From NCBI GenBank assembly GCA_016712465.1, contig JADJQZ010000001.1:1488001-1552000 (forward strand): a DNA stretch of 64,000 bases, given 5' to 3'. A program made the position numbers and the translations under genes. The notes under the pieces were generated by a model. That model saw nothing but the letters and a program-made list of their open reading frames with translations, made no database searches and was not told the origin of the DNA. Positions 43,398-52,449 of this stretch are shown one piece after another. Numbering within the stretch: the stretch's first letter is position 1; the number at the start of each line of letters is the position of its first letter. Origin of the DNA: Candidatus Obscuribacter sp. (lineage in GTDB: Bacteria > Cyanobacteriota > Vampirovibrionia > Obscuribacterales > Obscuribacteraceae).

Positions 43398-45794
43398 ATG
43401 GTAGACGTAAGCACTACGGTCTTTCCGCTCATCCCCTTGAGGGACGTAGTGGTCTACCCGCAAATGGTCACACCGCTGTTTGTTTCCAGACAGCGGTCCA
43501 TTGCTGCTCTGGAGCAGGCCTTGATGCGGGATGACCGGCTGGTGGTTCTGGTGGCGCAGAAAGACCCGGAAACGGAAGAGCCTAAGGTGGAAGACCTATA
43601 CCAGGTCGGCACCCTGGCGGAAGTGATGCAGATGCTGAAGCTGCCTGACGGCACTGTGAAGGTGCTGGTAGAGGGCTCTTCCCGCATCAATGTGACGGAG
43701 ATTTCAGAAGTACCGGAGCATTTCACTGCTTCGGTCTCTTCCATCACGGAAGTGGTTACCGACGACGAAGCCACCCGCACCCTTATAAAAATCTCGGTGG
43801 ATAAGTTCGAGCAGTATGTAAAATCCACTAAGAAAATAAACCCGGAGAGCCTTCTGGCTGTCTCAGGCATCGGGCAGCCCGGGCGGTTGGCCGATATTAT
43901 CGCTACTTATCTGGGGCTTTCCCTGGCCGAAAGGCAGAAATGTCTTGAAATAGTCGATTCCACCGAAAGGCTGGAGTACATTGGGCAATTGCTCAGTCGT
44001 GAACTGGAATTGGCCGAGTTGGAGCAGCAGATTCACGACCGGGTGCGTTTCAATTTAGAGAAGACTCAGCGCGAGTACTATTTGCGCGAAAAGCTGCGCA
44101 TCATTCAGGAAGAGCTTTCTTCCGATGGTTCCGAACTGGGCGAAATCAACGAATACAAGCAGAAAATCAAGAAGAGCAAGATGGCCGGTGTCGCTCTTGA
44201 GAAAGCTATGAAAGAGCTGGGGCGGCTTGAAAAAATGATGCCGCAGTCGGCGGAAGCGGCTGTTATTCGCACCTACCTCGATACCCTGGTTTCCCTGCCC
44301 TGGGCCAAGCGTTCCCGCGAGTCCATCGACCTGAAAGTGGCCGATGAAATACTGGCTGAAGATCACTACGGTCTTGAGAAAGTGAAAGAACGTATTCTGG
44401 AATACCTGGCGGTACGTAAGCTGGCCAAAGAGCCTACCGGCACCATTCTCTGTCTGGTCGGTCCTCCCGGTGTGGGTAAGACCAGCCTGGTCAAATCTAT
44501 TGCCCGGGCCATGAACCGGCAGTTTGCCCGTATCAGCTTAGGGGGTGTATCCGACGAGTCTGAGATTCGCGGACACCGCCGCACTTATATTGGCGCCATG
44601 CCCGGTCGTATCTTGCAGGCCGTCAAGCAAGCCGGCACCAAAAACCCGGTCATCCTGCTCGATGAAATCGAGAAAATGACCAGAAGCTATCAGGGCGATC
44701 CCATGGCGGCCATGCTGGAAGTTTTGGACCCCGATCAAAACGATAGTTTTACCGACCATTATTTAGACGCGCCCTTTTCCCTTTCGGAAGTGGTCTTCGT
44801 GGCCACCGCCAATACTCTCGATTATGTGCCAAAGCCGCTCTATGACCGCCTAGAAGTTATACCGCTTTCCGGCTATACGGAAGAAGAGAAGCTCTCCATC
44901 GCCGAGCAGCACATTATTCCCAAGACTTTAAAGAAGCATGGTTTGACTTCTAAGGAGTTGAAAGTGCCGGCGGCGGCAGTTCGCCGCATCATTCAGGAAT
45001 ACACCAGGGAAGCCGGAGTTCGCTCCCTGGAGCGTAATATTGCCAGTATCTGCCGCAAAGTGGCGGCGCTTATCGTGCGCGGCGAAGTAGAGTCGCTCAA
45101 GCTTGCACCAAATGCGGTGCCGAAGTATCTGGGGCCGCCCCGGGTGGTGCGTGAAAATGAGGTCAAAGGACCGCAAGTGGGCATAGTCACAGGTCTTGCC
45201 TGGACCGAGACCGGTGGTGAGACTCTCTCCATTGAAGTGAATATTATGCCCGGCAAGGGCAATCTGCAGTTGACCGGCCAACTGGGCGACGTTATGAAAG
45301 AGTCAGCCCAGGCTGCTTTTAGTTATATTCGCAGCCATGCTGAAAGGCTCGGGCTTTCCCCCACCTTCCAGGATGCCATCGATATTCACATTCATATTCC
45401 CGAGGGTGCCACGCCTAAAGACGGACCCTCAGCCGGTGCTGCCATGTGCTGCGCCATGGTCTCCGCCCTGAGCAAGAAACCGACCCGGGGCAATTTAGCC
45501 ATGACCGGTGAAATTACCCTGCGGGGAAGAGTGCTGGCCATAGGCGGGCTGAAAGAGAAGATTCTGGCGGCGGTGAGAGCCGGCATTAAGACTGTCATCT
45601 TCCCCCGCACCAACGAGAAAGATCTGCAAGATCTCCCCGATTACGTAAAAGACAAAGTAGAGCTGGTGCCGGTGGCCCATCTCGATGAGGTCTTCGCTAT
45701 CGTCTTCAAGGGTGCAGCCAAGTCGCCCAAGCCTAGCGGTAAAGCGCGCGCCGTGCCGTCAACCAGGCGCAGTGCGCTTGGGCGCGTAAAGTAA
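43398..45794 (+). CDS. lon: Lon protease
   Basis: 798 aa. N-terminal LAN domain (VFPLIPLRDVVVYPQMVTPL), coiled-coil middle, AAA+ with CLVGPPGVGKTSLVKSIARA (Walker A) and VILLDEIEKM (Walker B), and the C-terminal S16 protease domain with DGPSAGAAM (catalytic Ser) and GGLKEKILAAVRAG (catalytic Lys). The tail (~770-798) is Ser/Lys/Arg-rich. It degrades damaged and regulatory proteins. GAGGG lies in the leader; upstream is the minisatellite. The next gene starts 5 bp later. Confidence 0.98.
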   Translation: MVDVSTTVFPLIPLRDVVVYPQMVTPLFVSRQRSIAALEQALMRDDRLVVLVAQKDPETEEPKVEDLYQVGTLAEVMQMLKLPDGTVKVLVEGSSRINVTEISEVPEHFTASVSSITEVVTDDEATRTLIKISVDKFEQYVKSTKKINPESLLAVSGIGQPGRLADIIATYLGLSLAERQKCLEIVDSTERLEYIGQLLSRELELAELEQQIHDRVRFNLEKTQREYYLREKLRIIQEELSSDGSELGEINEYKQKIKKSKMAGVALEKAMKELGRLEKMMPQSAEAAVIRTYLDTLVSLPWAKRSRESIDLKVADEILAEDHYGLEKVKERILEYLAVRKLAKEPTGTILCLVGPPGVGKTSLVKSIARAMNRQFARISLGGVSDESEIRGHRRTYIGAMPGRILQAVKQAGTKNPVILLDEIEKMTRSYQGDPMAAMLEVLDPDQNDSFTDHYLDAPFSLSEVVFVATANTLDYVPKPLYDRLEVIPLSGYTEEEKLSIAEQHIIPKTLKKHGLTSKELKVPAAAVRRIIQEYTREAGVRSLERNIASICRKVAALIVRGEVESLKLAPNAVPKYLGPPRVVRENEVKGPQVGIVTGLAWTETGGETLSIEVNIMPGKGNLQLTGQLGDVMKESAQAAFSYIRSHAERLGLSPTFQDAIDIHIHIPEGATPKDGPSAGAAMCCAMVSALSKKPTRGNLAMTGEITLRGRVLAIGGLKEKILAAVRAGIKTVIFPRTNEKDLQDLPDYVKDKVELVPVAHLDEVFAIVFKGAAKSPKPSGKARAVPSTRRSALGRVK

Positions 45795-45799
45795 AGAAC

Positions 45800-46705
45800 A
45801 TGTTGAATTCCGACGGGGCGAAATTGGTCTTGCCGATTTCCGTCCGCGGGCTTGCTTTGCTTTTGCTTTCAGGCCCTTGCCTGGCTGTTCTGTTCATTGG
45901 TTTAGTAAATCTTCCGGGAGCGGGCCTGTCCCCTGTTCTTGCTGCCGAGAGCAAGATCAAGTTGCAGATGCAAAAGCCTCAGTTCGATAGTCTTGCCGCC
46001 CACAGCAAGACCGTGAAGCCGGTACCGACTTTTCTCCGTGGTGGGCTCAAAATTACCGATGCGGAACTGGAGAGCATGCTCTCGGTAGAGCCTGCCAATG
46101 ACTGGTTCAAAATACCCTCCTGGCTTGCCGGTAAGTGGAAGTACTATGAAGGTGAAGTCTTGAGCTTTCAGGACCTGCGCACCGGCAGCAAGTTCAGCGA
46201 GTTTTTTGTCAGTCACGAAGATACCACCAGAGACTGGGGCTATCAGCGGGACGGCGCCGGTGCCTACTGGCAGTTTCAAGATTCGCCCAGTTCGGTGCAA
46301 ACCCGCAAAGACCAGAAGATAATTCTCTACACCAGAAACAAGAATGAGCCCCTCTCGCTTACGGAGGATGAGCTTGTCTGCCGTATGTTCTATACCTATT
46401 CAACCCTGGAGCCGGTCACTTTAAAAGTGCTCAAGACCTATCAGAGTGAAAATATCGTGGTCTTTCGTAAAGCCGGTGATGACGAGATTCGCCGCGATAT
46501 GTCCTCTAAGATTTTTGATGAAGACGGCGTGCCGCTTTCTTTGAGCACTTCTTATAGTCTGGCCCGGCGCATGACGCCCTTCTCTCCCATTAATTCCGTT
46601 CGCGGGCTAAACACTAAGGCGCTCTTTCGCAAGTTTTTAATTGCTCACGGTATGAAAGATCTCCTGCCGGCGCCGGGGCAGGATGAAGATTTTGAGATCT
46701 GGTGA
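45800..46705 (+). CDS. exported protein of unknown function
   Basis: 301 aa. A long N-terminal hydrophobic segment (VRGLALLLLSGPCLAVLFIG) functions as signal peptide or anchor, with a possible cleavage after SPVLAAES. The soluble part contains aromatic-rich strands (DWFKIPSWLAGKWKYYEG, EFFVSHEDTTRDWGYQRDG, YWQFQDSP). No family recognised. It lies 5 bp after lon and is probably read with it. It ends 69 bp from the insertion-sequence repeat. Confidence 0.7.
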   Translation: MLNSDGAKLVLPISVRGLALLLLSGPCLAVLFIGLVNLPGAGLSPVLAAESKIKLQMQKPQFDSLAAHSKTVKPVPTFLRGGLKITDAELESMLSVEPANDWFKIPSWLAGKWKYYEGEVLSFQDLRTGSKFSEFFVSHEDTTRDWGYQRDGAGAYWQFQDSPSSVQTRKDQKIILYTRNKNEPLSLTEDELVCRMFYTYSTLEPVTLKVLKTYQSENIVVFRKAGDDEIRRDMSSKIFDEDGVPLSLSTSYSLARRMTPFSPINSVRGLNTKALFRKFLIAHGMKDLLPAPGQDEDFEIW

Positions 46706-46774
46706 GTCTGCCCCTACGATTCTCCCGCACTATTCCCGTGAAAAATGAGGCGCACAAGAAATTCGCCATAACGT

Positions 46775-48447
46775 ATTGCGTCAAATTAAATCCGTACCCG
46801 AGGCCAACTGTTGCGTCAGAAAGAATCGTACCGAAGGCGATTATTATTGGGGTAGTCATTAAAGTGAAACCTGTTGAGGGTTAATAGCAGCTTTAGCTGC
46901 TGTTAGCACTCAACAGGTAACGCATGTTCTGGTATTTGGTATTGACCCCAACCTATCCTCGTTATACTTCCGTCTTTAAGCAAGCGCATCAGGGCACTAT
47001 CAACGGTAGAACGTTTAGCAGTTTCGAGAAAGTCCTTAGCTGAAATCAGCGTTCCTCCCGGCAAGGCCTGAATTGTGCGCCGAAGCTCTGCTTCGAAGCG
47101 GTTTCTTTGCATCGGTTGTAACTCGGTAAGAGAATGTGCGCGTTGATTAGACTCTCGGATGAACTTGTGAGTCGCAATTCGTTGTGCTACGGCGGCGGCC
47201 ACAAGAGGGTCCGGGCTATCCACCGCAAGTTTCCGCAGATCGGCTCCGAGCCGTTCCAGTTCCTTCTTGAGTCGGACCATGCTTAAACCTTCTTTGAGCC
47301 GCCTCAGTTCATTCTTATCCTGCTCTGAGACATGGGCACTCTCTAAAACTCGTTGATATGGAGTTCTAGCTCTGTCATATTTTCTGTATGTTTTAGAGCC
47401 TTTCCGATGTTTGAATAGCAACTTCTGCGTTGGCTGAAAAAAATTGATGTAGAGCCGAGCCACTGAGTAGTACTCATTGAGAATCCGCCAGGCCTTCTTT
47501 CCTTCGTATCGACTCTTCCCAACAAGCTTTCTTACCACTGAACCGTTCTTTTCTTCTATCCAGCCTGGTCGTTTTTCTTGTACTCGCGGGACCGTGTAAA
47601 GGTCAGTCTTTTCAGCTCACACCATTTGACAAAGTCTTCATTCATGAACTCACTACCATTATCGGAATCGAGTCCTTTCAGCGGAAAGGGCAGTACTTCG
47701 AGCACCTTCTCCAGCGCTGCTATGACTTCTATCGAACCTTTCCTTGTTAGTGCAATCGGCTCGGTCCAGCAGGTGGCGATGTCCGTCATGTTTAAGGTTG
47801 AAAGGTATCGTCCACTGACGTCTCTGGAGCAATGCGCGACGGTATCAATTTCAAAGAATCCGGGCGTCACGTCACTCCATTCTGTGAAAGTTCGCACTTT
47901 CACCTTAGAGCGAACTAAAGACGAGCGCTTGGTTGTGCTGCGGCTTCGCTCATATTTTCGCCTTTCGCCCTTTAAAAGTCTGTCGACGCTTGAGGCACTG
48001 AGGGCAAGCAATTGGCTCCGTTCTTCGGCAGTCAGTTGCAGCGCTTGGGCTCTTTCGAGTTCCTGGACAAGATCCGGCAGAAAGGGAACCAGGCGTTTGG
48101 AGCAAATACGGTTGGACAAATGCCAGACCTCTATCAGCGCCAAGAGCACATCCTTGCCAATCCTGGAGCGGCGCCCCAACCTCTTGCGGCTTTGTTCAGT
48201 CTTTTGTTGAGTAATGAAATCGCATGCTTCCTGGAATACCCTGTTGCCTCAACAAATCCAGTCAGAATGCGCTTCCGCTCCTCCGGTCCGGCACTGGGGT
48301 ACTGCATCCGCAACACCTCCAATAGCTCTTGCCTCGCTTGAATCGTCATGTTCAGCCTCATCATTTCGCCCCTTAACGAGGATGCTAAGGGGTACGATTT
48401 TATCTGAGGCAACTATTTCTTGCGGGTACGATTTATTGTGAGTCAAT
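46775..48447 (-). mobile_element. decayed insertion sequence with long imperfect terminal repeats
   Basis: About 1.67 kb. The left end (46775 onward) and the reverse complement of the right end (to 48447) align over ~57 bp: ATTGCGTCAAATTAAATCCG / ATTGACTCACAATAAATCG, then CGTACCCG, a GTTG(C/C)GTCAG-like block, and AATCGTACC again in both. The motif CGTACC thus occurs twice in each end, as transposase-binding subsites would. It encloses one frameshifted DDE transposase read on the minus strand. A hairpin CCTGTTGAG/CTCAACAGG (46870-46917) overlaps the transposase stop. No clear target duplication was seen. Confidence 0.8.
46903..48364 (-). pseudogene. rve-core DDE transposase, broken by two frameshifts
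   Basis: Three pieces in order on the minus strand: ~48364-48190 (helical N-terminus, EERKRILTGFVEATGYSRKH), 48190-47556 (FFEIDTVAHC with the first Asp, LKGLDSDNGSEFMNED with the second Asp) and 47538-46903 (SVVRKLVGKSRYEGKKAW to the end). One base is missing in a run of A near 48190 and another near 47560 (KNDQA-W-x-EEKNG expected). The third catalytic Glu lies exactly at the second break. The family is the DDE integrase-core group with the KNDQAWVE signature. Sequencing error is possible, but two losses indicate inactivation. Confidence 0.85.
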
Positions 48448-48498
48448 GCGCATAATTTCGCCTGCGCCTCTATTTTTACTTGAGGGGGTAGGGCGCTC

Positions 48499-49221
48499 TC
48501 AAGTTGGTTCCCCTTTGTCGTCTTCCTGACCGACGATTGTCTCAGTCAGAGAATCAAGCAGGTAGTCGGCTTCAAAAGTGCGATTGAGCTTAATGTAGAG
48601 TTTGATCAGCCTGGTTGTGGCTTTGAATATGGCAGTTTTGTCGAATTGATCATCTTTCGAGGCAATCTCCAGATACCATTCCAGAACGCCGGCCGCTAAA
48701 TGGTACTGGTCATTTGCATAATAAAGATTCGCCAGCTTGCGCAGGGGGCTGAGCAATTCGGGGTTGCCGTTGCCCAGGCACTGCTCTTTCAGGCAGAGCA
48801 GTGCTCGCAAGATAGGCTCTGCCTCGTATGTGATTTTATTTTGTAAGTCGTAGTCTATCAGTGTTTCCAGGGCGGTGGCAGCGCTTTCTACAAGTTTATG
48901 TCGTTCGGGATTAGCTCCCGGAGCTGGTTCACCGCGCCAGTCGTCTTTCGTCAACCACTCGATGTAGCGCAGGTCGGCACTGAAGAAAGATACGGCAGAG
49001 CCTTCCGGCTCGTCCAGGTTCTTTCTTCTCTTTCCCTTTTGTTTCCCAGTGGCCTGTTCGATGTTTTCATCATCTATTATTTCATTGCAGAGATCGACGC
49101 ATTCGTTGCAAATGTAGACACCCCGACCGGCGATGATTTTGCTTACCTGATCTTGCGATTTGCCGCAGAATGAGCACTTTAGCTGATTGTCCGAAGTCTG
49201 CTTTGATTCATTCTTGGGCAT
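48499..49221 (-). CDS. ClpX-type zinc-binding domain fused to TPR-like body, no ATPase
   Basis: 240 aa from the ATG at 49221 (GGGAG upstream). Residues 14-52 are a near copy of the ClpX zinc domain (33 of 39 residues identical to this window's ClpX, by direct count): LKCSFCGKSQDQVSKIIAGR, YICNECVDLC, with Cys16, 19, 38 and 41. A Lys/Arg linker (QKGKRRKNLDEPEG) follows; residues ~85-240 are helical and TPR-like (LLSPLRKLANLYYANDQYHL, FKATTRLIKLYIKLNRTFEA). There is no Walker A or B. The ClpX zinc domain dimerises and binds adaptors, so this may be a ClpX partner, adaptor or decoy. It lies ~5.3 kb from clpX and next to the dead IS. Confidence 0.9.
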   Translation of the reverse strand: MPKNESKQTSDNQLKCSFCGKSQDQVSKIIAGRGVYICNECVDLCNEIIDDENIEQATGKQKGKRRKNLDEPEGSAVSFFSADLRYIEWLTKDDWRGEPAPGANPERHKLVESAATALETLIDYDLQNKITYEAEPILRALLCLKEQCLGNGNPELLSPLRKLANLYYANDQYHLAAGVLEWYLEIASKDDQFDKTAIFKATTRLIKLYIKLNRTFEADYLLDSLTETIVGQEDDKGEPT

Positions 49222-49318
49222 CGACGTTATCTCCCTTGAGTTGCAATGCTTTGTTGCAGGTATTTTGCTGAAAATAGTCTGCACAGACTTCTTTCAGCGT
49301 TTGCTTCGCGTCTGACTG

Positions 49319-50770
49319 TTAGAGGTTGTCGTCACCATCGGGTGGTGGCATATTTTCTTCCTGGTCCGCCTCGACCGGCCCGTTTGTGTCGCCGAAGGCC
49401 ATGATGGCGGCTGTCTTGGCGATGCCATAGATTGGGGGCTTGCGCAGGTTGCAGAGCGCCACCACGGCCGAATTGCTTTCGGGCAAAATAATGATGATTG
49501 ACGCTACACCAGGTGTGCCGCCATTTTTGACGACCTGGTACTGTCCACCCAGGTTCTTATTGGGACCGGCAGCCCAGCCAAATGCCCAGTTATTCGGCTT
49601 GCCCGTGCTGAGGGGCGGGCGATCATACCAGAGTGTTTTGTAGGCTTGTTCCGAGAGCATGCGCCGCGACAAGAGACCAAGTGTGTAGCGCACCACGTCG
49701 TTGCTTGTGCTGGCCAGCATGCCTGCCGCAAAGGAGACCGCCGGGCTTTTGTATTCCACCGGTCTGAGGCGCCCTTTACCCATGTTGTCTGTATAGCCCT
49801 GGGCCACCCGACCGGTGTTTTGCAGGAGAACCGTGGTTGCGGTGCTGTTCATTTGCAGGGGCGCGAAAATGATTTCATTCAATAGTTCCAGATAACGTTT
49901 ACCGCTGGCTTTCACCAGCACCGAACCCACCAGTCGGGTGCTGAAATTGGAATATAGATACTGAGAGCCCGGTTCCGAGACCAGCGGTGTATGCACCAGA
50001 ATATCCAACTGGTCTTTCCAGTCTACTTCGGGAGTTACTTTGTCTGAAACGCCTGCGGTCATGGAGGCCAACTGTCTGACTGTAAGCTTCTGGTAGGGTC
50101 GGGTCAAGCCCTCCAGGTATTTGTCCAGTGTGTCATCGAGCCCTACCAGTCCTTTATCGGCCAGGTAGAGCAGGGCATGACTGGTGAAGGCTTTGGTGAC
50201 GGAAGCTAAACCAAATACGGTGTCATTGGTGACTGGAATCTGGCGCTCAAGATCGGCATAGCCGTAGCATTTCTGGAAAACTACCGTGCCTGATTTGATG
50301 ACGGCCAGTGTGTAGCCGGGCACGTTGAGAGACTGCATGCGTTCTTGAATCATGGCATCGATACGAGCCAGTCTCTGCGGCATATCACCTGAGTTGGACG
50401 GCTTTTGCGCCGGTGAAGCAGCAGCGAAGTTGTTAGCTGGGGCGAAGTTGTTAGCTGGGGCGAAGTTGTTAGCCGGGGCGAAGTTGTTAGCCGGGGCGAA
50501 GTTGTTGGCCGGGGCGAAATTGTTAGCCGGGGCGAAATTGTTAGCCGGGGCGAAGTTGTTAGCCGGGGCGAAGTTGTTAGCCGGGGCGAAGTTACGAGCC
50601 GGAGCAAAATTTGTTTGTGGGGCATCATTGCCGAAATCAATGTTGCGGGGATTCTCGCGCATCTGCGCAGGACCCCAACCGGGCTGGGCCAGAGCCTGAG
50701 GAAGCGGCATCAGACCTGTGACTGTGGAGAGGAGAATGGCCGTTGTAGTCGCCACCGAATGTAGTTTCAT
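49319..50770 (-). CDS. exported serine beta-lactamase-fold protein with hexapeptide repeat
   Basis: 483 aa. Signal peptide (TTTAILLSTVTGLMPLPQAL). Residues ~50-115 are ten or so NFAPAN hexapeptides. The catalytic domain (~130-470) has the class C/penicillin-binding motif SVTK in GLASVTKAFTSH (nucleophile Ser and Lys) and YSN in LYSNFSTRLVGS. It may be an esterase, D-aminopeptidase or PBP-like enzyme rather than a resistance enzyme. Its ATG overlaps the stop of the upstream DUF4239 gene (TAATG), so the two are coupled. The acidic C-terminal tail ends PPPDGDDNL. Confidence 0.9.
   Translation of the reverse strand: MKLHSVATTTAILLSTVTGLMPLPQALAQPGWGPAQMRENPRNIDFGNDAPQTNFAPARNFAPANNFAPANNFAPANNFAPANNFAPANNFAPANNFAPANNFAPANNFAPANNFAAASPAQKPSNSGDMPQRLARIDAMIQERMQSLNVPGYTLAVIKSGTVVFQKCYGYADLERQIPVTNDTVFGLASVTKAFTSHALLYLADKGLVGLDDTLDKYLEGLTRPYQKLTVRQLASMTAGVSDKVTPEVDWKDQLDILVHTPLVSEPGSQYLYSNFSTRLVGSVLVKASGKRYLELLNEIIFAPLQMNSTATTVLLQNTGRVAQGYTDNMGKGRLRPVEYKSPAVSFAAGMLASTSNDVVRYTLGLLSRRMLSEQAYKTLWYDRPPLSTGKPNNWAFGWAAGPNKNLGGQYQVVKNGGTPGVASIIIILPESNSAVVALCNLRKPPIYGIAKTAAIMAFGDTNGPVEADQEENMPPPDGDDNL
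50425..50611 (-). repeat. 18-bp tandem repeat coding NFAPAN
   Basis: About ten 18-bp units (reverse strand, encoding Asn-Phe-Ala-Pro-Ala-Asn) lie in the N-terminal region of the beta-lactamase-like gene. Units 2-9 are nearly identical; both ends are degenerate. It keeps the reading frame, so copy number can vary without breaking the gene. Confidence 0.92.
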
Positions 50771-51675
50771 TATTTCCCTTCCTCAGTTTCATTCTTGCTT
50801 TTCTCTTGCTTGCTCGCTGAGCCGGCGGAATTACCGTTGCCTGGCGCGGGCGACTCGGAAGAGGCTGGGCTTGAGTTTTCTGTTCGAGCGGCAGGGGCTG
50901 GTTTGGGCTCGCCGTCTTTGAACCAGTTGGCATTGAAGCTGAAGCCGAAACCTGCCTCCTTGGCCCCCAGTTCAGGACGATAGGGGTTCTGACAAACATA
51001 AATCAGGTAGATGTTCATGGACAGGAAGATTGCAACAAAAGCGGTCATGAGGGTTTGGGTCAGCAGGCTCTCCACGAAGAAGAAGTAGGTGAAGAGCACG
51101 ATCATGACGCCGCCGGCGATAAGCACCGACCAGAGCACCGGGGAAAGCTGGCTTTTAGCAGCTACCATGCGATATTTCCTGGCGTCGGACAACTCTTCCA
51201 GGTCATCCAGCATGCGTGCGTAGCATTCTTTATCGTTATCGTTATGGGGTTCATAAGCGGTGACATCTTGCCAGAGGTGTCGATAGGGAACTACTGTTCC
51301 CTCCTTCTCTTCCCCTTCTTCCACCCGGGCCCAGTCCTGAGAACTGGCTATGGTGGCGTATTCGTAAAGGTCCTGGCGAATTTGTCGGCGGCAGGGTTCA
51401 TCGAAAGTTCTTGATAGATGATAGATGTTGGTGAGCATGTTAGCCTCGGTAACCGCCATCTGGCTGGCTGTGTCCACCTTGGCCTGAGCACTGACCACGA
51501 TCAGTCCAACCAGGATGGCGTAGAGGGTGCCCACAATGGCAAGCAAATAACCTCCCACTTCATGACTGGCTTCCAGCGCTTCCCGTCTGGCCTTCCTTCT
51601 GACTAAGGCCATGCCTAGAAGCGAGATTGCCGTAGCACCGCCGACTATGGAAAGGAAGTCCGTGAGAGCATTCAT
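50770..51675 (-). CDS. DUF4239-family membrane protein
   Basis: 301 aa from the ATG at 51675 (CAGGAAAA upstream). Four hydrophobic segments: ~2-20, ~35-60 (GGYLLAIVGTLYAILVGLIV), ~175-200 (VLIAGGVMIVLFTYFFFVES) and ~205-225 (TAFVAIFLSMNIYLIYV). Between spans 2 and 3 lies a charged region with helices (AVTEANMLTNIYHLSRTFDE, RQDLYEYATIASSQDW), as in DUF4239 (bestrophin-like). The C-terminal ~60 residues are Pro/Ser/Lys-rich. Translationally coupled to the beta-lactamase-like gene. Function of the family unproven. Confidence 0.85.
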   Translation of the reverse strand: MNALTDFLSIVGGATAISLLGMALVRRKARREALEASHEVGGYLLAIVGTLYAILVGLIVVSAQAKVDTASQMAVTEANMLTNIYHLSRTFDEPCRRQIRQDLYEYATIASSQDWARVEEGEEKEGTVVPYRHLWQDVTAYEPHNDNDKECYARMLDDLEELSDARKYRMVAAKSQLSPVLWSVLIAGGVMIVLFTYFFFVESLLTQTLMTAFVAIFLSMNIYLIYVCQNPYRPELGAKEAGFGFSFNANWFKDGEPKPAPAARTENSSPASSESPAPGNGNSAGSASKQEKSKNETEEGK

Positions 51676-51973
51676 TGGTTTACCGTTTTCCTGTCGTTGG
51701 GCTTCGCTGGTTTTCAGGCTCAAAAGAGAGGCATGGGCGCCCTTGCAAGGCATGAGCCGCCTGAGCAAAGTGAAATACTACAGGTTTGTCCTCATTCCCG
51801 GCAAGCCTGACGGCAGAAACACAGCTATATCAATAATCTTGACATTGTGCCATAATGAAATTGTGTCCGGCATTATTGGATTTCTCCGGACGAAGCCTTT
51901 TAAACTTATGAGGCCGGTTGAGACCGGTAAAGTCTACTCAAAATCCTCGGGTGATATACCAAAGAGAGGATTT

Positions 51974-52447
51974 ATGAACGCTTTGACACCAAATATAGTT
52001 GCGCCATCTTCAGACAAGTGCCGGATTGAGGCTCATCCCTGGAACACTTTCACCGCCACAAGAAATCGCATGGCATCCAACTGTGCCAGTAGTCCCTCTT
52101 TGCTCAGCAAGCTGGCGGGGCGGTCGGACTATTCTGTGCAGGCTCGGGTGGCGGAAAACGACAGCACAGATAGTGCTACCCTTGAAAGGCTTTCTCTAAG
52201 CGATTCAAGCGAGGTAAGAGCGGCGGTCGCTCAGAACGAGCACACTCTACGCTCTACCGTTCTTACTCTGGCTGAAGACCTGAGCAGCGATGTTCGTTAT
52301 GCCCTGGCTGAAAACGCTGGTACTAACATGGCTTTATTGGAATTACTCTCTCTGGATGAAAATCCATATGTGCAAGGGCGAGCGATTCGGACAAAGGCGA
52401 GAGTGCTGGCTGACGAAGCTTATCTCACCGCTTGCGGAAGGGCTTGA
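51974..52447 (+). CDS. leucine-rich repeat variant (LRV) protein
   Basis: 157 aa from the ATG at 51974, with AAGAGAGGA before it. Residues ~55-150 are four tandem LRV-type helical units, each with a VR/VQ-A-x-V-A-x-N core: YSVQARVAENDSTDSATLER, EVRAAVAQNEHTLRSTVLTL, DVRYALAENAGTNMALLELL and a shorter last one. The known Azotobacter LRV protein also carries an Fe-S cluster; the one N-terminal Cys pair here does not make a motif. Two tiny genes follow directly (2 bp, then 4-bp overlap), the second Cys-rich. Confidence 0.8.
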   Translation: MNALTPNIVAPSSDKCRIEAHPWNTFTATRNRMASNCASSPSLLSKLAGRSDYSVQARVAENDSTDSATLERLSLSDSSEVRAAVAQNEHTLRSTVLTLAEDLSSDVRYALAENAGTNMALLELLSLDENPYVQGRAIRTKARVLADEAYLTACGRA

Positions 52448-52449
52448 AT

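Noticed and set aside
46903..47538. Independent gene with a DNA-binding C-terminus
   Set aside because: It continues the transposase in the next frame (SVVRKLVGKSRYEGKKAW follows the KNDQA block).
47556..48190. Programmed -1 frameshifting in the IS transposase
   Set aside because: Both breaks lack a good slippery heptamer in the zero frame, and two would be needed; base loss is simpler.
51611..51973. N-terminal extension of the LRV gene
   Set aside because: It overlaps the DUF4239 start region antisense, has no homology, and the ATG at 51974 has its own Shine-Dalgarno.
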